A DNA stretch of 24,189 nt from Dehalococcoidales bacterium (GCA_028707015.1 JAQTVP010000003.1:1-24189), one strand, 5' to 3'. Positions 14,131-22,677 are shown, counted from the stretch's first letter. Notes: generated from the letters alone by a model not told the origin. A program made the numbers and translations.

Positions 14131-15634
14131 CTGCGTCTTTTAGTAAGCATAGAAGCCAGTTAGTAATATCCTCTGTCTCTATTGACCTTTTAAGTGCGTT
14201 AGCTCGCTGGTGTCTTTCCTTAGCAGGCATTGTTAATGCCGCATACAAGGCTTGAGTTGTTCCTTCAAGGTCAGCTGGTGCTATAGTTAAAGCATGTGGT
14301 CCCAGTTGTTCATGGGCACCGGCTGTTTCTGATAATATCAGTACTCCATCACGCTTATTAACGGTGGGACCTTCTTTGGCTACCAGATTCATTCCGTCAA
14401 TAACAGCATTTACTATAAGCACATCATATAGACGCATTCCGGCAATAGCCTGAGCGTAATTATGCTCATAAAAATAGTCAATAGGATGCCAATTTTCATT
14501 TTTATACTTATTATTAATTGTCTCTATCTGTTGAATTACATCTTGTATATATCTTTTATATGGTCTAAGGTGGGTTCTGGTGGGAACTAAAAAAGCAATA
14601 AATTTAACTTTTCCTATGAATTGAGGGTAACGTGTTAATAGTGCATCAAAGGCTCTAAAGCCGCGAATGATGTTTTTGCTGGGCTCGGCTCTATCTACGC
14701 GGACTATAGTCTGCTCTCCATATAGAGGCTGTAGCTCCCTCTCATATTCCTTTACTATGCTGGAGGAAACCATTTTCTTAAGGCCAGTGACATCAATAGA
14801 TATCGGATAGGCTTTTACATGAACCAAATGGTCATTTGTGCGAATAGTCTGCTGTTGGTAGTTTATTTCTGCATTTTCGATAAATGATTGGCAGCATTGA
14901 AAGAAACTAAGTACATCTCGGTTTGTTTGCAGACCGATAATGTCAGCAGTGCATAGGCTTGTAAAGATTGCCTGACGCATGGAATTTGGCAGTAGTTGCC
15001 AGTAGCATGGTGCCGGCCAGGGGATATGGATAAAGTGCTGGATAACCAGATTTGGCATCTGCTCTCGAATATAATTGCTGGTTAAGTAGAGATGATAATC
15101 ATTTAGCATTACTATTGGCGGAGATTCACTTTGCGATGCTAAATTAACAACTGCTTGAGCAAAAGATTGATTAACCGGTATATAACCATTTTCCCAAGCA
15201 TCATGTACCGTATGGTCTATATTTGGCGTGCGAGGTGAATTCCACATGTAATGTTGGAGAAACCAGAGAAGAGGATTGCAAATAACACTATAATATTTAT
15301 GATATATATTCCTGTCGTTAATAACAAATTGCAGATATAGATTTTCATCAGATAGCGGTACTCTAAAGCGTTGTTTCTGTGCCTTTAGTGCTGCTAGTCT
15401 GTCTCCTTCTCCCATAACACTGGCAATCCAGTTGAGTTCTACATACTTTGCCAGGCTGGAAAGGGCAGTAACGACACCACCGCTACCGCGATGTGGCTGC
15501 AGTTGTTTATCTTCAGTCAGATGATATTCAATAGGTCCTCGGTTACTAGCTAGAATTATATTCCTTGGTGATAAATTTTGGCTACAAAATTCTTCCAGCC
15601 GTGAGCCGGTATTTTTTTGATTTGCCGCTACCAT
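14105..15634 (-). CDS. otsA: GT20 family trehalose-6-phosphate synthase
   Basis: 509 residues of glycosyltransferase family 20, making trehalose 6-phosphate from UDP-glucose and glucose 6-phosphate. Visible: LASNRGPIEY (29-37), the Gly loop RGSGGVVTAL (49-58), NDYHLYL (178-184), HIPWPAPCYWQLLP (203-216), DIIGLQT (231-237), VDRAEPSKN with phosphate-binding Arg315 and Lys320, and DGMNLVAKEG (413-422). Compared with E. coli OtsA it has PSKN for YSKG, NDYH for HDYH, and a longer N-terminus. This is the variant type common in Chloroflexota and Actinobacteria. A strong Shine-Dalgarno (AGGAGGGG) precedes the ATG. It is convergent with otsB, whose product would complete the reaction. Other GT20 activities, such as glucosylglycerol-phosphate synthase, are less likely but not excluded. 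Confidence 0.88.
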   Translation of the reverse strand: MVAANQKNTGSRLEEFCSQNLSPRNIILASNRGPIEYHLTEDKQLQPHRGSGGVVTALSSLAKYVELNWIASVMGEGDRLAALKAQKQRFRVPLSDENLYLQFVINDRNIYHKYYSVICNPLLWFLQHYMWNSPRTPNIDHTVHDAWENGYIPVNQSFAQAVVNLASQSESPPIVMLNDYHLYLTSNYIREQMPNLVIQHFIHIPWPAPCYWQLLPNSMRQAIFTSLCTADIIGLQTNRDVLSFFQCCQSFIENAEINYQQQTIRTNDHLVHVKAYPISIDVTGLKKMVSSSIVKEYERELQPLYGEQTIVRVDRAEPSKNIIRGFRAFDALLTRYPQFIGKVKFIAFLVPTRTHLRPYKRYIQDVIQQIETINNKYKNENWHPIDYFYEHNYAQAIAGMRLYDVLIVNAVIDGMNLVAKEGPTVNKRDGVLILSETAGAHEQLGPHALTIAPADLEGTTQALYAALTMPAKERHQRANALKRSIETEDITNWLLCLLKDAVNLAHERY

Positions 15635-15722
15635 TGTCCCCTCCTGATTAAGGTTATTATGGGGAGATTTTTTGATAGGCGTTTTGGCTTGTCTAATAAA
15701 TTGTTTTTAGCGTTAATCTGTA

Positions 15723-15752
15723 ATTTTACCATTCTATCATTAAGTATGTCAA
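15723..15752 (-). promoter_or_regulatory. Predicted otsA promoter
   Basis: Minus-strand TTGACA (15752-15747), an 18-nt spacer and TAAAAT (15728-15723), identical in boxes and spacing to the alaS promoter. Transcription would start near 15716, leaving a leader of roughly 80 nt that ends in a strong Shine-Dalgarno. Confidence 0.5.
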
Positions 15753-15816
15753 TTTTGAAGAAAGGAGAGCGTAGTATCTGTCTGAGTAAAAATTGGAGTA
15801 TTAGTTATAGCTTACC

Positions 15817-16812
15817 TTATTGGCTTAATTCGGCAATCAGGATATTGAGTGCCAGTTCCCCCTCGTATTTTCCGGTCTTTATAGAGAGATCAGCTTCTAG
15901 GAGTTTTTGATATACCTTTTTAATTCGTACCAGAGGATATCTGGTAGCTTGCGTTGTCAGTTTTTGCCAGGTAAAATCAGCAGTTAACCTGAGCTTATTA
16001 CGAATCTCCATTTCTGACCTTTCCTGATTTCTTAATTCCTTTAATCTGATAATCATACGAACCTGTCGTGATAACATAACTAGTAGGTAGGAGGGGCTTG
16101 CCCCTCTAATTAATAACTGGTGTAATAATCGCTCAGCTAAGCCGACTTTAAATTCAATAATAGCATCTACCATAGCAAAAACATTATCTTCTTGAGCATG
16201 GCTAACTACTAGTCTGACATCTTTTTCCTCAATACAGCGATTCGAAACAAAAAGGATCAGTTTGGTTACTTCATTAGACATAATCCACAAATTACTGCCG
16301 ATAAGTTGGGCCATCAGGTTTACTGCGTTGGGGGATATGGTGCCCCCATTCTTTTTAACATAATTTTGAATCCACTGGAGCAATTTGTCACCTCTCAATA
16401 GAGGGAAAAACTTAACCTTTGCCTTAGTTGAAAGCTCCGTGAATAAAGGATTGCGGTTATTTATTCTACCGCTTATCAATACCAATATTGTACTATCCGG
16501 AAGATGGTTCATAGAGTCACTTAGTGATTTATATTCGTTTTGTTTATTTGTTCGCTGCTTTGTTTTCTGGCGGTACCTGGCTTTATTTGCAGGTTCAAAT
16601 CGTTCAAGTAGTCCTTTAATGATAACCAGTCGTTTTTCAGCAAGAAATGGCGGTGTTTCGCAAACTCCTCTTAATTGACCTGTAGTTATTTCGTGACCTT
16701 CAAGTACGGTAGTATTTACTTCTAAAAGCGTTTGATTACTTATACTATTTTTTATATCTCTAAGTGATTCGTTAATGGAATAATCGTCTTGACCCGATAA
16801 TATATATAACAA
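15817..16812 (-). CDS. holA: DNA polymerase III delta subunit
   Basis: 331 residues of the HolA family, the clamp-loader subunit that opens the beta sliding clamp. Family features are the N-terminal LYILSGQDDYSINESL, the segment TPPFLAEKRLVIIKGL (54-69) corresponding to the clamp-binding region, LVLISGRINNRNPLF, the helical segment LIGSNLWIMSNEVTKLILF, DNVFAMVDAI, and the C-terminal LLVMLSRQVRMIIRLKEL followed by KIKTGKYEGELALN-like helices. The start is TTG (16810-16812) with GAGGG 6 nt upstream; there is no in-frame ATG nearby. As is usual for HolA, similarity is low, and identification rests on length and these segments. Confidence 0.85.
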   Translation of the reverse strand: MLYILSGQDDYSINESLRDIKNSISNQTLLEVNTTVLEGHEITTGQLRGVCETPPFLAEKRLVIIKGLLERFEPANKARYRQKTKQRTNKQNEYKSLSDSMNHLPDSTILVLISGRINNRNPLFTELSTKAKVKFFPLLRGDKLLQWIQNYVKKNGGTISPNAVNLMAQLIGSNLWIMSNEVTKLILFVSNRCIEEKDVRLVVSHAQEDNVFAMVDAIIEFKVGLAERLLHQLLIRGASPSYLLVMLSRQVRMIIRLKELRNQERSEMEIRNKLRLTADFTWQKLTTQATRYPLVRIKKVYQKLLEADLSIKTGKYEGELALNILIAELSQ

Positions 16813-16917
16813 AGCATGCCCTCTATTTTAATAGTCTCTCATATTATCACATTTTTTTTAGTTGGAGCGAGTTATTAAACTGTGGTAATAATAACTATTT
16901 TTAGTAATTAGTTTTTA

Positions 16918-16946
16918 TTGAAGAATAATCATGTAAAGAGTAGAAT
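16918..16946 (+). promoter_or_regulatory. Predicted promoter of the small protein and YchF-like genes
   Basis: TTGAAG (16918-16923), a 17-nt spacer and TAGAAT (16941-16946). It would give a leader of about 59 nt before the ATG at 17012. A second -10-like TATAAT is at 16953-16958, without a matching -35. Confidence 0.35.
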
Positions 16947-17011
16947 AATAAATATAATAAATAGTAAGGCTTCGCTTGTTAAGCTTCACGAGAGATGAGA
17001 GGAGAGGCAAG

Positions 17012-17233
17012 ATGACAGAAATATCTAATGAATTAGAAAAGCTGGCTGTTATAGCTGCTGATTTAGGGCTTTCTGCTGATTTGAGAACCAAGGCCATTCA
17101 ATTGATTGGTAATATTGGCACTCATGAAGCGCTTATTGCTTTATTGGCTTTAGTAGCTAATAAAGATTTGGCAAAAGAGGAAAGAGACCTTGCTATTCAG
17201 CAAGCCCGTGAAATAATAAAGTCAGGACGTTAA
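17012..17233 (+). CDS. Small alpha-helical hypothetical protein preceding the YchF-like gene
   Basis: 73 residues from the ATG at 17012, chosen over an upstream in-frame TTG because GAGGAGAGG lies directly before it. The protein is predicted to be almost all helix, with no Cys, Trp or Phe. Two segments (LRTKAIQLIGNIGTHEALIAL and LALVANKDLAKEERDLAIQQA, each quoted in part) resemble HEAT-type helical hairpins. I do not recognise a named family. Its stop is 4 nt before the GTG of the GTPase gene, so the two are cotranscribed and possibly functionally coupled. Confidence 0.65.
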   Translation: MTEISNELEKLAVIAADLGLSADLRTKAIQLIGNIGTHEALIALLALVANKDLAKEERDLAIQQAREIIKSGR

Positions 17234-17237
17234 TGAA

Positions 17238-18326
17238 GTGGTAGATATTGGTATCATAGGGCTAGCTAAAAGCGGTAAAACAACTGTCTTTAGTGCGTTA
17301 ACAGGCGGTAAAAAAGGTACTGGGGGGGCTGTGGTGAATGTTGGTGTAGTCAAAGTACCTGATAATCGCCTTAATATTTTAGCTGACATATTTCACCCTA
17401 GGAAAGTAGTTTCAGCTGAGGTAACTTATCATGATATAGAAGCTTCAGCCCAAGTTGCACTGAAAGAAAAAGGAATAAGTGGGCAGTTACTGGCTCAGCT
17501 TAGTAATGTAGATGCGCTTATTAACGTAGTCCGTGCCTTCAGTGATGATAGTATTCCTCATATGGAAGGTAGTTTAGATGTTGGGCGGGATATTGCCACT
17601 ATTGATCTTGAACTTGCCTTTTCTGACCTGGCTATAATTGAACGCAGGTTACAGAGAATAGATACATCCCTAAAAGGGGCTAAACAAACTGAAAAACAGG
17701 CTCTTCTCCAGGAACAACTGATGCTGGGAAAGTTTAAAACTGAACTGGAAAATAATGTCCCCATTCGGGAGTTGCAGTTAAGCCCTGCTGAATTCCGGGC
17801 GGTTGCTAATTATCAGTTTCTTACGGCTAAACCGTTGCTTATTCTGGTTAATATTGGAGAAGATCAGTTATCTCAAGTGATCTCTATTGAGAATGATCAG
17901 AAATCACAGTATGTAAGACCACAATGTTCACTTATAGCTCTCTGTGGTGAACTGGAAATGGAATTGGCACAGCTGGATGAAAATGCTGCCAGTGGTTTTC
18001 AGGCGGAGTTCGGTATACAGGAGTCAGGACTTGGCCGTGCGATTAAGCAATCCTATGGCTTACTGGGATTAATTTCATTTCTAACTGTAGGTTCTGATGA
18101 GGTTAGAGCTTGGACAATTAGAAATGGAACCAATGCCCTTAAAGCTGCCAGTAAGATACATTCGGATATAGAACGAGGTTTTATTCGAGCGGAAGTGATT
18201 AGTTATCAAAACCTGATGGACTGCGGCAGTCTATCTGAGTCTCGTAAAAAGGGATTATTGCGGTTGGAAGGTAAAGACTACATTGTTCAGGATGGTGATG
18301 TGATTAACTTTCTTTTTAATGTCTAA
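17238..18326 (+). CDS. Divergent YchF/Obg-family GTPase with C-terminal TGS (DUF933) domain
   Basis: 362 residues, YchF length. The P-loop GLAKSGKTT is at 8-16. The position of the usual DxxG switch reads HDIEA (Asp66 to Ala69), with Ala instead of Gly. The base-recognition motif is NIGE (205-208), the NxxE type that lets YchF proteins bind ATP as well as GTP. A coiled-coil-like region spans about 128-175. The C-terminus (about 280-362) is a clear DUF933/TGS domain: AWTIRNGTNALKAASKIH, RGFIRAEVISY and RLEGKDYIVQDGDVINF. YchF binds ribosomes and acts in stress responses. The divergent G3 motif suggests a paralog distinct from the housekeeping copy. The start is GTG, 4 nt after the small upstream gene. 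Confidence 0.8.
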   Translation: MVDIGIIGLAKSGKTTVFSALTGGKKGTGGAVVNVGVVKVPDNRLNILADIFHPRKVVSAEVTYHDIEASAQVALKEKGISGQLLAQLSNVDALINVVRAFSDDSIPHMEGSLDVGRDIATIDLELAFSDLAIIERRLQRIDTSLKGAKQTEKQALLQEQLMLGKFKTELENNVPIRELQLSPAEFRAVANYQFLTAKPLLILVNIGEDQLSQVISIENDQKSQYVRPQCSLIALCGELEMELAQLDENAASGFQAEFGIQESGLGRAIKQSYGLLGLISFLTVGSDEVRAWTIRNGTNALKAASKIHSDIERGFIRAEVISYQNLMDCGSLSESRKKGLLRLEGKDYIVQDGDVINFLFNV

Positions 18327-18444
18327 TTAATAAGCCTGTTATGATAAAACTATATGCTTCCATCTTTTTTACGTATTTTAATATTCATTAAATTAGCTAT
18401 AGGTATCATAAAATAATTTCGGCCTTATATTATATTGGCGTTGG

Positions 18445-19005
18445 TTAATCAGTATCAGAAGAAGCGTAGGGTGGCTCTGTAACCAGGCGTTCCAGTACAT
18501 CATACCAGGTATAATCTACTAGAACTACATCATTTGTATTTGGAACTTGTATGTAATAGGTATTTTCGGTGGGTGTTTTATTTCCTACGGTAATGTTCAT
18601 AATATTTTCATTTGTTAGAGTTAATGTTATTCGCATTTGCGGTTGAGTTAAACCAAATTCGGTAAGCTGTTCAGCTGTAGCATCCTGAGCAACGATTTTT
18701 TCTACTCCGGGGCCACTTAGCAGAAGTGGAATACCTCCTCCCCATCGATCTGAATCTACTTTAGATTTTTCCGGGTTATCAAAATACCATGGGAATTGAT
18801 CCCCCTCAACTATTTTGACGAATGCTTCACTTTGGTTTTCTTGAGGGAGTTCTATAATAACATGTTGTATTTCATCTATATCAATGGACCATACGAATGT
18901 TTTTGACTCTTCCTCCGGAGGAGGATCTGTGTTATTGAAAAAGATAAAATACCCTCCTAAAGCCAGGAGAATGACAAGCAGAATAACTATATTTCTGATT
19001 CTCAA
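18445..19005 (-). CDS. DUF4340 domain protein of the Gld-type ABC operon
   Basis: 186 residues. An N-terminal membrane anchor (about residues 5-23) is followed by an acidic, Pro-rich linker and an extracytoplasmic domain with the DUF4340 pattern: a strand region around DEIQHVIIELP, a WYFDNPEKSKVD segment, and LTEFGLTQPQMRITLTL followed by ITVGNKTPTENTYYIQVP. Many relatives are 300-450 residues with this unit repeated; this one has a single unit. The start is TTG (19003-19005), with GAGGT about 10 nt upstream. It is the last gene of the operon, 28 nt after the GldG-like gene. Its biochemical role is unknown; relatives accompany gliding-type or auxiliary ABC-2 transporters. Confidence 0.75.
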   Translation of the reverse strand: MRIRNIVILLVILLALGGYFIFFNNTDPPPEEESKTFVWSIDIDEIQHVIIELPQENQSEAFVKIVEGDQFPWYFDNPEKSKVDSDRWGGGIPLLLSGPGVEKIVAQDATAEQLTEFGLTQPQMRITLTLTNENIMNITVGNKTPTENTYYIQVPNTNDVVLVDYTWYDVLERLVTEPPYASSDTD

Positions 19006-19033
19006 GTAATTTTAACCTCTATTTAAGTATGTT

Positions 19034-20617
19034 TTACTGGCGTCTTCTCCACCAAACGATACCGCCAATTGCTAATACTATTAGTGGTATTAGGCCTATA
19101 CTGGAATAATTAATGAAATTTGTTGCTTGCGGACCAGCAGTTAGCCTCCGGAATGGAAGAACCTTATGATGGATTGAAATTAGTTCCGTCTCTTCAGTTA
19201 ACCAGGTTATTGAGTTGAGAAATAAATCACTGTTATTTCCGGATTCATAATGTTCATTTGAAGCAAAGTCGGAATCACCGATTATTATCAGACGGGTTAA
19301 CTTACTTGTACTTGTGATTTCTCCTTCGGTTGGAGAAGCGGCTATGAGAACACCGATGGAAAGAGGTCCCTTGAGGTCTATTCCATCATTAAATTCGGGT
19401 TCTTCTGTGGGTATTAGCTCTCTTTCTAACCAGCTGTCTTTGCTCGTCCAGACCAGTGGTAACATTTCAATAGTATCCGGGCTTTCCGCTTCTTCCTGAG
19501 GAATGATGGCGACAGCACCGGGGAAATAGGTAGCTGGTAGTCCAAAGGCAGATTTATCAGCAGCTACTCGGGGCATGTCCTTATTAGGGCTAATATAGGA
19601 GGATGGGTCAATAATAGTCCCGTCCTCGATAGTAACTCCCCATGAAGAAACCAATTGTGAAATATCTTGAGGAAAGCTGGGATTTATTAGAATAAGTGTT
19701 TGCCCTCCGGCTTTGAGATAGTGCTCAATGATATCAGCTTCATTACTGGTAAAAGATTCTTTTGGGGCAGCAATTATTAACGCTGCACAGTCGTCAGGTA
19801 TAGCGGGGTTAGTAGTTAGGTTCAATGTAGCAACTTTGTAGAGGTCATCAAGCAGGCCTTCCCTTACTTTGCTATAGTCTGAATTAATGCTATTTTCATT
19901 GTGTCCAATGAGGAAGTATATCTTTTTTTGGACAGCTCCGGTGATTTCCAGAATAGCGCTGGTAAAGGCATGTTCTGCTTCCAGAGAAACCTGCTCTCCT
20001 TGTTCACCTGTTTGTACAATAATTTCCTCTGGTGGAACTAACCGGCGTTTATCTTCACTTTCGAAGATTACAGTTTGGTATTGTTTAATGCCATATTCTC
20101 TTGCCTGATCCGGGTGTTCATCAGGGTCAATTATATCTATGGTGATCTGATCAGTATAATTCTGGTACTCGGTTAACAAATTGGTGATATAGCCACCAAA
20201 GCCATAAGGGTCTTCGGGAGTGTAGAAGTAAATGGTATGTATTGGTGTTTCCAAGTCACTCAGAACTTCTTTTGTCTGGGCGCTGAGAGTAAATTGTGCC
20301 ACACCGGTTAGATCAAAACGGTGATAGTTATCAATACTAATGGCATTAATTATAAGAGTGATGCCGATAAAGATGGATGCCATTACTGTGGCGCCCATGC
20401 CAAATTTCCCGCGTCTACCCGTTATCGCACTGCTAATTTGCCTGTAATCAATAATGAAACCTATGGCCAGAAGTATTATTCCTAATGCAATAATAATCCA
20501 TGCTGCATATCTTATACCAGGTATCGACAGCATAACTATAAGTCCTATTACCAGAGCTACTATTCCGAGTATAGCGATTAGTCCCGAAGATATAAAAGAA
20601 TTAGGTTTGTTCTCCAT
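19034..20617 (-). CDS. GldG-like auxiliary component of an ABC-2 transporter
   Basis: 527 residues. Three transmembrane segments lie in the first 100 residues (about 10-31, 37-56 and 75-95), followed by a large extracytoplasmic region (about 100-495) and a C-terminal transmembrane helix ending in Trp-Trp-Arg-Arg-Arg. The extracytoplasmic part has GldG/IFT52-like features: FTLSAQTKEVLSDLETPI near 107-124, EHAFTSAILEITG, KIYFLIGHNENSI, ALIIAAPKESFTSNEADIIEHYL, GGQTLILINP and RLIIIGDSDFASNEHY. GldG was defined with GldA and GldF in Flavobacterium gliding, but such triplets are widespread in non-gliding bacteria and their substrate is unknown. The ATG abuts the stop codon of the permease gene. 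Confidence 0.85.
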   Translation of the reverse strand: MENKPNSFISSGLIAILGIVALVIGLIVMLSIPGIRYAAWIIIALGIILLAIGFIIDYRQISSAITGRRGKFGMGATVMASIFIGITLIINAISIDNYHRFDLTGVAQFTLSAQTKEVLSDLETPIHTIYFYTPEDPYGFGGYITNLLTEYQNYTDQITIDIIDPDEHPDQAREYGIKQYQTVIFESEDKRRLVPPEEIIVQTGEQGEQVSLEAEHAFTSAILEITGAVQKKIYFLIGHNENSINSDYSKVREGLLDDLYKVATLNLTTNPAIPDDCAALIIAAPKESFTSNEADIIEHYLKAGGQTLILINPSFPQDISQLVSSWGVTIEDGTIIDPSSYISPNKDMPRVAADKSAFGLPATYFPGAVAIIPQEEAESPDTIEMLPLVWTSKDSWLERELIPTEEPEFNDGIDLKGPLSIGVLIAASPTEGEITSTSKLTRLIIIGDSDFASNEHYESGNNSDLFLNSITWLTEETELISIHHKVLPFRRLTAGPQATNFINYSSIGLIPLIVLAIGGIVWWRRRQ

Positions 20618-21328
20618 TTAATTCCACCTGCTGTTTTCGAGGGATCTTGTTGCCAGAAACAGGAATAAAGCTGTAATACTCAGGTAGTAAATTATGCTTC
20701 TGGTGTCAATTATGCCGGTCATAAAATCGGGAAAGTGAGTTGAGAGTGACAGATAATTAAAGATTTCCGCGAGAGCCGTAGGAAGCAATCCTGCTGCCGA
20801 ACCGGCAAACCACAGTGCACCCAAAATCCCTCCGGCGACTACTGCTGCTACAATTTGGTTTGATGTTAGTGATGAAGCAAATAGTCCCACTGCCAAGGCA
20901 GTACAACCCAACAGCAGGAGTCCAATGTAACCGGTAATAATAGGTCCTATATCAGGGTCTCCAAATATTAATAAGAGAATAGGATAGTAAAAGGTGAGTA
21001 CCAGCATTGCTGCGAGGATACCCAGACTACCAAAAAACTTTCCTAATATTATTTCACTGTCTCTCAATGGTGCCGTGAGTAATAATTCTAAAGTACCTAA
21101 TTTTCTTTCTTCAGCAAGTAAACGCATGGTAAGTACTGCTGCCAGTAATAATAGTAAAATACTGCCAATTCCTAAGAATCCTCTAATACTAGTTTCAAAA
21201 TAGGTAGCAGAACTGATGCTGAAGAAAAATCCGGTAAGTGCCAGAAATATTCCACTGACTACATAGGCCATAGGTGACGACAGGTATGATTTAAATTCCT
21301 TAATGGCAATGGTTGTAATGTTTTTCAC
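20618..21328 (-). CDS. ABC-2 type permease (GldF-like)
   Basis: 236 residues with six hydrophobic segments, of the ABC-2 permease family. It begins with a cytoplasmic IAIKEFKSYLSSPMAYV (7-23), a typical GldF/NosY-like start, and carries the EERKLGTLELLLTAPLRDSEIILGK region (quoted in part, about 74-97), the coupling element conserved in this family. The start is GTG, overlapping the ATPase stop codon by 4 nt (GTGA), so translation is coupled. It forms the membrane channel of the transporter with the ATPase at 21325-22254. The substrate is not predictable. Confidence 0.88.
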   Translation of the reverse strand: MKNITTIAIKEFKSYLSSPMAYVVSGIFLALTGFFFSISSATYFETSIRGFLGIGSILLLLLAAVLTMRLLAEERKLGTLELLLTAPLRDSEIILGKFFGSLGILAAMLVLTFYYPILLLIFGDPDIGPIITGYIGLLLLGCTALAVGLFASSLTSNQIVAAVVAGGILGALWFAGSAAGLLPTALAEIFNYLSLSTHFPDFMTGIIDTRSIIYYLSITALFLFLATRSLENSRWN

Positions 21329-22254
21329 TCTCCGGGCTCCTCTTCAGTGGTTAATTTAAGAAAGATATCTTCCAAGCTCATGTCTATAGATTCTAGAGAG
21401 AGCAGTGTCCATCCATTTTGAACCATGGTTTCCATTATTTTAGCACGAGGGTCCTGCTGTGGCGGGCACTCAATAATATAATGATGATTCTCATAACTAA
21501 CCTTCAAAATACCTTTAATTCGGCTCAGACGGTCAGTTACTTCCTTACTTGGACCCTCCACTTCCAAGCGTATACGTTTGGAGCCGCTTATTAAGGAAGA
21601 TAAATGCTCGATACGGTCTTCAGCTATAATCTTACCTTCGTTAATGATTATTACTCGTTCGCAAAGCATGCTTACTTCAGGTAGAATATGGGTGGATAGT
21701 ATAACAGTGCTCTCTTTACCCAGTTCCCTGATTAGTTGCCTGGTCATTGCTACTTGTAGAGGATCTATTCCAATGGTTGGTTCATCTAGAATTAGAACCT
21801 TTGGTTTATGAATAATTGCTTGAGCTACTCCAACACGCTGCCTGTATCCCTTTGATAGCTTTCCGATAATCGAATTAGCATATTCTTCAAGGTGACAGAT
21901 ATTGATTACTTCTTCTATTCTGGACTTTATAGTGTTCTTATCGACTTTTCTAATTCTGGCTAAAAAATCCAGGTAGGATGTTACTGTCATATCGGTATAT
22001 AGCGGCACTGCTTCCGGAAGATAGCCGATTAATTGACGAGCCTCTAAAGAATGATTTCTTATATCGTAATCAGATACCCAGATATTACCCTGGCTTGGGG
22101 CTAGAAATCCGGTAATCATGCGCATAGTAGTTGTTTTCCCTGCGGCATTAGGCCCCAGAAGTCCTACTATTTCCCCTTTTTCTACATTGAAGCTGATATT
22201 ATCTACGGCAAGGCGTTTCCCATAATATTTGGTTAAATTTTCAACACGTATCAT
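21325..22254 (-). CDS. ABC transporter ATP-binding protein (GldA-like)
   Basis: 309 residues. Walker A is GPNAAGKTT (34-42; Ala replaces the more usual Gly), the Q-loop segment is IGYLPEAVPLY, the signature is LSKGYRQRVG, Walker B is VLILDEPT, and the switch His is in LSTHILPEV. The C-terminal tail of about 90 residues is typical of ATPases paired with ABC-2 permeases and ends in MSLEDIFLKLTTEEE. The start ATG has AAGGTG 5 nt upstream. It is the first gene of a four-gene operon (ATPase, permease, GldG-like, DUF4340) on the minus strand. Confidence 0.93.
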   Translation of the reverse strand: MIRVENLTKYYGKRLAVDNISFNVEKGEIVGLLGPNAAGKTTTMRMITGFLAPSQGNIWVSDYDIRNHSLEARQLIGYLPEAVPLYTDMTVTSYLDFLARIRKVDKNTIKSRIEEVINICHLEEYANSIIGKLSKGYRQRVGVAQAIIHKPKVLILDEPTIGIDPLQVAMTRQLIRELGKESTVILSTHILPEVSMLCERVIIINEGKIIAEDRIEHLSSLISGSKRIRLEVEGPSKEVTDRLSRIKGILKVSYENHHYIIECPPQQDPRAKIMETMVQNGWTLLSLESIDMSLEDIFLKLTTEEEPGE

Positions 22255-22317
22255 TTATGCACCTTAATAAAACTGAAAAAAAGCACCCATGTTTCTTACA
22301 GATATTTTGCTTTATCT

Positions 22318-22345
22318 ATTACAGTTACATCACTTTGTTTGTCAG
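22318..22345 (-). promoter_or_regulatory. Predicted promoter of the Gld-type ABC operon
   Basis: Minus-strand CTGACA (22345-22340), a 16-nt spacer and TGTAAT (22323-22318), five of six matches in each box. The predicted leader before the ATG at 22254 is about 57 nt and ends in the Shine-Dalgarno AAGGTG. Confidence 0.35.
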
Positions 22346-22677
22346 CATTTTACTTCTTTTAAGATGAATTTACAAGTTCTTTTTAAGCGACTTATAGTGG
22401 TTAAATATTTAATAATTATCGCTTTAGTTTGTTAATGCAGATTAACTGATTATCGTTATCATAATCTTATAAATTCTATTGCTTGTTGTTGGTAAATTGA
22501 CTTCATAAAATAACCTTATTACTAACGGTAGTATCAGAAGGATATAGAATAATACGTGAAATTGAGAGTTTATGAAACAAGCAGAGTGGCGATAGTTGTC
22601 TTATTAAATAAATTTCCTTAATGGAATGTTATATATTTATAATAGTGGCGTGTTTAATAATAAAATATTTTATAAAC

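Noticed and set aside
15617..15910. A 97-codon plus-strand frame opposite otsA and holA
   Set aside because: It overlaps two well-supported minus-strand genes and has no family resemblance.
18339..18411. An 8-bp inverted repeat (TTATGATA/TATCATAA) between the convergent YchF-like and DUF4340 genes
   Set aside because: The arms are 57 nt apart and AT-only except one pair; such repeats arise by chance in AT-rich DNA, and no U-run follows.
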